Assembly (NCBI GenBank): GCA_001600495.1
Contig: BCKE01000012.1
Coordinates: 421,844 to 485,843 of the forward strand
Direction: 5' to 3'
DNA: 64,000 nucleotides
DNA from: Pilasporangium apinafurcum
Lineage: Eukaryota; Oomycota; Peronosporomycetes; Pythiales; Pythiaceae
Part shown: in pieces, positions 61,401 to 64,000 of the stretch
Layout: every line of letters starts with the position of its first letter
Position numbering within the stretch: the first letter of the stretch is position 1
Translations under genes and position numbers: made by a program
The notes under the pieces: model-generated
What the model was told of the DNA's origin: nothing
The model's input: the letters and a program-made list of their open reading frames with translations, nothing else
Database searches by the model: none

Positions 61401-64000
61401 TCCATAAAGGTCAGCAAAAGTTGGAGGAATCAAGTGTTAAATACAGCCATCTGGTCAGTTTCATTTGCATACCTTCGTGGCGAAGAAATGGTGGGAGCAG
61501 GAAATATCTTAACCATGTCAGTAGATAGCACTTCAGTCCTCACGGGTACTGGTGCTGTGGTGAGGGTGGCTGATAGGGTTAGTGGATCTGATCCATTTCG
61601 CTACACCATCACTGGCCTTCGTATGGGTGTCAAGTACTATATGCACGCAATGGCTTACAATGCAGAGGGGTTTGGCTCTGCTACATCACCATTGTCTTCG
61701 GCCGTCACATGTGGGCAACCAGATCCACCACAATCTGTGGTAGCGTCAGTGGTGGACGGTACCACGTTGGCGGTTACCTGGACTGCAAGTGCATCCAATG
61801 GTGGATGTGAGATTGATAAATACAAAGTAGAGTGGTATCGTGCGGAAGGAATCCAAGAACAACAGACGATAACGACTTCAGCAGCGAAGGGCATTCCGGA
61901 AATTCAGCGTTTAGTTACTTTTGCCGATTCACAAAGCATAAGCGGCTTCTTCCGTTTGTCTTTCAACGGAGAAACTACAGAAAATGTGCAGTGGAATGCG
62001 TCTGCGACTGGTCAAAATTCGATCAAGGAACGACTCGAACGCTTAGCGACCGTGGGTACGGTAGATGTTTCACGGCAGCAATCCACACGGGTTGTCAGTG
62101 GATTAATGGTGACGGCAGCAGGATATACACTTACACGTAATGCTGCAGCTTCGACTGTAACGATTGCTTCGACGGGTTTAGAAGCAGATGATGAAATTTG
62201 GATTCTCGGAAAAGTGTTCAAGATTAACGCGGTCGTCGACGCCAATACGATGACTGTGAATGATAGTCTCATAACAACGGTGCCAGTGCCTATATTCACA
62301 AATGCGTTTGGATTTCAGTGGCAGATTACCTTCTTGTCAGGTCATGTTGGCCCACAACCATTACTTAAAGTTTATACGAGTGACAGCTGGGCGGGAAAAA
62401 ACCCTGGGATCTATGTCGACTCAATCCAGAAAGGCATGCAGCCCATCAGTGGGACGTTCTGTCTGTCTTTCGCTAGCGGTGGACTCTCTCATACTACACT
62501 ACCAATTCCATACAATGCGTCAGCTGATGAGTTGAAAGAGTCACTGGAGGGCCTTGTCACCATTGGCCTCGTCAATGTGACGAGGTCGCAGAATGGGTAC
62601 GGGTATAATTGGATTGTTACCTTTCTGACTGAGTTAAAGCAAGATATTACGCTGCTGGGAGTGGACGGTACAGAACTCCATGGGCCAAGTGTGAAAATTT
62701 TAGCAGTTCGTACAAATATGGGTACTCAACCATCGTATTATTGCGAAAAGAATGGGGTAGCTGGTGTTCCTGCGGAAATTTCACAGCCTAGAGATTTACG
62801 CTACGTTATTCCAGGATTAAAGTCTGGCCAGAGTTACGCAATCCGTGTAAGAGCACACAACTCAGAAGGATATGGAGGCGCAGCATATATCACACCGTCA
62901 TTTCAAACACCACGGACTAAGCCTTCTATTCCGAAAGATGCAACACTGTTAGTTCTCTCGAGTAGATATTTCAAAGTGCGTTGGAACGCCCCAGACAGTG
63001 ATGGAGGCTCTGCTATCACATCATATAAGGTTCAATGGGACACGTCCAGCTCTTTTGCGAACATAGACTCTCCTTACTACGACTTCCAGGGTGAAGTGCG
63101 TGTCCAATCAGGCGATTCTAGCCCGTTCTTCTTTAATATCCCCATCAGAGATGTCACAAACTACTTTGTGCGCATTATCGCAATGAACGATCAAGGTGAG
63201 AGTGCTGCTGCAATGACGAATCCTCGATCAGCTATACCGTTGGATCGAACACCGGGGCAGCCAGAGAATGTTGTGGCGACTGTACTTTCGAGTTACGCGA
63301 TTCTTGTTTCGTGGGAGTCATCGTCGACGGAGAAATCCTATTTTGGAGGCAACGGTGGGTTGCCGATCACACAATATATGGTTGAGTGGGATAACTCCGC
63401 AGCATTTGATTCACCCGCATCATTCGGACTAGTTGATGGTAATACGTTTTCGTTTATCATCGGTGGAAATGACGTTGTCACAGGTGTGCGATCAACTGTG
63501 CTCATCCCTGATACTACGTACAGCATTCGCGTGACAGCATTCAATGCAAAAGGTGCAGGTACGCCACGCAGATCTTATCCGCCATATGTAGTTGTTACCA
63601 GCCAGGTTCCAACGGAGCCACGGGATTTGAAGCTGAGCGTCATTTCGTCAACGTCCATCAAAGCTGATTGGGTGAATCCATTGTATGATGGTGGTTCGAG
63701 TCTGACATCGTATCAAGTGGAATGGGACGAGCAAGAAGATTTCTCGAGTGGGCAAAGTTCGAGTGCAACGATTCCGATTGTGCGCGAAATGCAATCCGTC
63801 ACTGTTAGTACCGACGTCGTCAATGAAGAGCAGTTTGTAGATGCTACCGTCGAAGTGGTCAATGAACAGCAGGTTGTCCGGACAATATTCACGGGTGCTG
63901 ACGAAATTCAAACTATTCAAACAAACAACGATAGAGTCATTGATGAAGTGCAGATGATTGTCACAAATGCGATAGATCGGAATGAAGTCCAGGAGCTACG
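55452..64000 (+). CDS. Giant secreted/surface FN3-repeat protein (5' part)
   Basis: Open reading frame of more than 2,849 codons, running off the right edge without a visible intron. The start at 55452 is followed by a basic N-region and a hydrophobic core (TSIAVVMLFYCFTVWYM), a signal peptide or anchor. Three modules alternate. First, fibronectin type III-like domains, for example from 57319, 60706, 61723, 62917, 63250 and 63610, with marks such as SYAIRVRAHNSEGYG and PSPPTSV. Second, a recurring unit of about 90 residues: GTFxLxFxG...T..I..xA....M...L......V.V.R......G..W.ITF....GD (for example from 57031, 57655, 58984, 59278, 60949, 61300, 61930 and 62449). Third, a short unit like GDxIxIGxxxFxVxxV (56268, 56479, 57892, 59535, 59790, 62192). 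Many N-glycosylation sequons (NVS, NVT) fit an extracellular location. The last visible part is Val/Gln/Glu-rich. Function not recognised; adhesion or cell-wall interaction is a guess. Confidence 0.8.
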   Translation, partial: MRNSTITARKWWKTSIAVVMLFYCFTVWYMSNVHANLFSPQDVPGPPEKILLFSAGESAIRVQFLPPEHTKAEGNNGAPVIGYKVEVAQRVNEVQTFTVEANGPVLSGSYKMTFTNIHGTDMTSCIPWNASEVVFETALEELLNIDNVSVTRSAYGAAPNGYVYTIVFDGLYLVNGKQQVLVGDQDGCQTTEPLNRIPTFTGARVTVGAQGYYAEVWEIITSDTASTNIIGGTFDLSLGFEGDWEDSGVTATIVPGSKMALTDGTMVGKVNRGDPIRIGNELFVVHASAQFTDEVLPLDSYHIRGAPAGTPIYLLDTAMGDVAVDQYSQTVYTASSFEQDIVAGDHVKLGDWEFEVTSVSSTEFTIDQISSSGYTAWPGAPMQHLTAYKRKKVNMPVNAEAADVKKALNGLPGFGSVDVTRAGPTKVNGYTWYVTFMSLGIENKCPESPCLRADIVTGDLTLKDVYGNDCSTCIVTASLQKDKSSTLLLSGLQGEYADNSIVTSQEVSGVVHEVQSISTFATVDNIRGSFAVNFRNSFSEFPGVVISYDDTAVDVQTKLQNLPATGRLNVTRTDNAKFGMTWTVTFLSNNGDLPLFIIDKQLLTGTGVDVVVEEVVKGIDVPFEAVIDGLTQDREYYVRAFAKNIIGYGAGTDLIQEDGKGALPLSTYVGMSPDAPQVVGMWPISGSQVGIRFTNPAQHGDPVQRYIFEYALGDSFGVSPVKEIFVYNALENDITGTFQLQYGDQVTPLLSAHVTAADLCDALNGLNILRPVSVTRAVYVLTGDTTSNRVISFSVVENRLTTSRFTEAQSRLLVAGSAIDVGGNRFVVKTQPSVGSAFLDVELGHSVANDFTYDYPLLKLDESGSEQGPSGYQWTISFTNEVDVVYHARYPGLQLLSALASVEDDTKLTSIGIRDAQVAVPTDHYGSLEISNDDATCDTYVVGASSAVQVIQLFAPTTITAGTFKLRLGAEITDRITLGNQNAPSTMKHALETLDFVSKVTVEEQRLFKVNLLTGSSSSKVTDFDGISTLSITIGTTGLTPDQAAALPMYTIIQVSRNPNDFSRHSCEFVVQTDAVVSATTLDVTPVGTCTQFSLEARTLKILDFHDYKIRFWGYYPTGHWPTLQIVPEAFGYGPDPLDQWTPAKPVYSEIHTVKYEGVCGQGHRGFHTILVDAATEIGGTFTLSYLGQETRALSFQATTAAVMRDAIVSITGPGMVNVSLSKYGSYGKAWHITFTQEQEDQDTIFIKHAFLTGQEVTISVYPTVEVFTDARKNDISGTFQLAFQGFTTEPISFAATHKKVVQELQKLSVVDSVIALGSADANDMGVYPLELQAAATNGASDLTDVQLNGAMIDPTHFLAIGEKLVINGLSYFVQSLTQVDITIFPAYTDTNPGTVTVIVFAGLITRQTKPLPGYVDISHLTRVITATKDSYTIELPAGHGFVLADTFYINGQEFTVRSLVTDTTLTTYERYTGDNIVAASPEIYIFDNKLRTTEDLRQLVTVDDDLWLDSGTNGMTKYNVKNVDARFILVDGIFTDTIIKGQAYHVSNGRKWSLIFKSYLGDLDTFDAQPLNDWRGTDARIGTRHSKAAPPQVINVGNPASTQTVLLEALSAVDLGNLPTYCLIFGDETTTDIAWTAVEAAIEEKLEALDGIDGVTVTSQTHDNGFVHSISFWGMYAKPTLPLLQGKITHAAVPDNLAILVRSNNAVAVAKQDNLILQSNQDYLFRFFAINAKGISDSSKYLFQTHTSLSSIIPSPPTSVCLGEYHGSTWLTVNYRPPFYTGGAPVTMYRLEWDSSPAFDSSSVDYGVATIQKRFEVQQVTTSYRSDTNAGGTFTLSWGGRTTTALAVDCTSSEMADALAVITDTANIAIDPVKVTRTRASWGYSWKITFLHNPGDLALLVADGSLMTGNFPQITVTELVSGFADMAIGDFTHEVQDVFTDAKTLLSGSFKLIFEGRTSKLISVDASALEMQEILQATTASYSIKVSKSWRNQVLNTAIWSVSFAYLRGEEMVGAGNILTMSVDSTSVLTGTGAVVRVADRVSGSDPFRYTITGLRMGVKYYMHAMAYNAEGFGSATSPLSSAVTCGQPDPPQSVVASVVDGTTLAVTWTASASNGGCEIDKYKVEWYRAEGIQEQQTITTSAAKGIPEIQRLVTFADSQSISGFFRLSFNGETTENVQWNASATGQNSIKERLERLATVGTVDVSRQQSTRVVSGLMVTAAGYTLTRNAAASTVTIASTGLEADDEIWILGKVFKINAVVDANTMTVNDSLITTVPVPIFTNAFGFQWQITFLSGHVGPQPLLKVYTSDSWAGKNPGIYVDSIQKGMQPISGTFCLSFASGGLSHTTLPIPYNASADELKESLEGLVTIGLVNVTRSQNGYGYNWIVTFLTELKQDITLLGVDGTELHGPSVKILAVRTNMGTQPSYYCEKNGVAGVPAEISQPRDLRYVIPGLKSGQSYAIRVRAHNSEGYGGAAYITPSFQTPRTKPSIPKDATLLVLSSRYFKVRWNAPDSDGGSAITSYKVQWDTSSSFANIDSPYYDFQGEVRVQSGDSSPFFFNIPIRDVTNYFVRIIAMNDQGESAAAMTNPRSAIPLDRTPGQPENVVATVLSSYAILVSWESSSTEKSYFGGNGGLPITQYMVEWDNSAAFDSPASFGLVDGNTFSFIIGGNDVVTGVRSTVLIPDTTYSIRVTAFNAKGAGTPRRSYPPYVVVTSQVPTEPRDLKLSVISSTSIKADWVNPLYDGGSSLTSYQVEWDEQEDFSSGQSSSATIPIVREMQSVTVSTDVVNEEQFVDATVEVVNEQQVVRTIFTGADEIQTIQTNNDRVIDEVQMIVTNAIDRNEVQEL

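Noticed and set aside
1-64000. tRNA, rRNA or CRISPR arrays
   Set aside because: No cloverleaf B-box type sequence with matching stem, no rRNA core sequence and no regularly spaced direct repeats were seen by eye; a tRNAscan run would be decisive.
1-64000. LTR retroelements or other virus-like elements
   Set aside because: No reverse transcriptase, integrase, capsid or long terminal repeat pair was recognised.

Overview
The window is nuclear DNA from a compact eukaryotic genome. Genes carry short GT-AG introns (about 43-105 nt), intergenic gaps are a few hundred bases, and almost all products have recognisable eukaryotic families: kinetochore Spc24, TFIIIC, epsin, class I HDAC, USP48, MAP65/PRC1, RPSA, SRP19 and twinfilin. 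The gene mix fits an oomycete or other stramenopile: FYVE/lipase fusions, WW and ankyrin fusions, class 2 DHODH, and a giant FN3 surface protein. The moderate GC and small gaps suggest an Albugo-like compact oomycete. The genus is an inference from composition, not a demonstrated assignment.

Layout. 1-992: 3' part of a homoserine O-acetyltransferase gene. 1.2-5.6 kb (minus): a DysF-FYVE-lipase-FYVE protein, then SPC24. 5.8-12.5 kb (plus): a TFIIIC TPR subunit, a small membrane protein and an epsin-like ENTH protein. 13.2-20.2 kb (minus): an orphan acidic protein, a WW-ankyrin-coiled-coil-ankyrin protein and a second orphan. 20.4-21.8 kb (minus): remains of an IS607-type element, with a serine-recombinase fragment followed by a Fanzor (eukaryotic TnpB) gene. 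22.4-31.2 kb (plus): a WW-pseudokinase, then an ankyrin-TOG protein. 31.3-32.6 kb (minus): a TDP2-like phosphodiesterase with an inserted PARP-type zinc finger. 32.9-33.6 kb (plus): TMEM234, directly abutted by a second Fanzor 3' fragment on the minus strand. 34.1-35.1 kb (plus): a CFDP1/Swc5 BCNT protein. 35.3-37.3 kb (minus): a class I HDAC. 37.6-39.0 kb (plus): DHODH. 39.2-43.4 kb (minus): USP48. 43.7-46.1 kb (minus): MAP65/PRC1. 46.9-47.7 kb (plus): RPSA. 48.5-51.6 kb (plus): a PWWP-TFIIS-like chromatin protein. 51.9-53.3 kb (plus): twinfilin. 53.5-54.6 kb (minus): SRP19 with an unusual N-terminal extension. 55.45 kb to the window end (plus): an open reading frame of more than 2,849 codons for a secreted FN3-repeat protein.

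Exon joins were chosen by reading splice signals and protein family conservation. In the genes where I could total the exons (most of the multi-exon ones), the lengths sum to a multiple of three. Most genes are unrelated housekeeping genes without operon logic. Chromatin and transcription genes (HDAC, Swc5/CFDP1, PWWP, TFIIIC) and cytoskeleton or mitosis genes (SPC24, MAP65, TOG, twinfilin) are frequent, but I see no evidence that they are functionally clustered.

The most interesting system is the Fanzor element. It is a eukaryotic relative of prokaryotic TnpB RNA-guided nucleases, here beside an IS607-type recombinase fragment. Two diverged copies share a 3' noncoding tail with a stem that carries a compensatory base-pair change, as expected if the tail is part of a guide RNA. 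No tRNA, rRNA or CRISPR array was seen.
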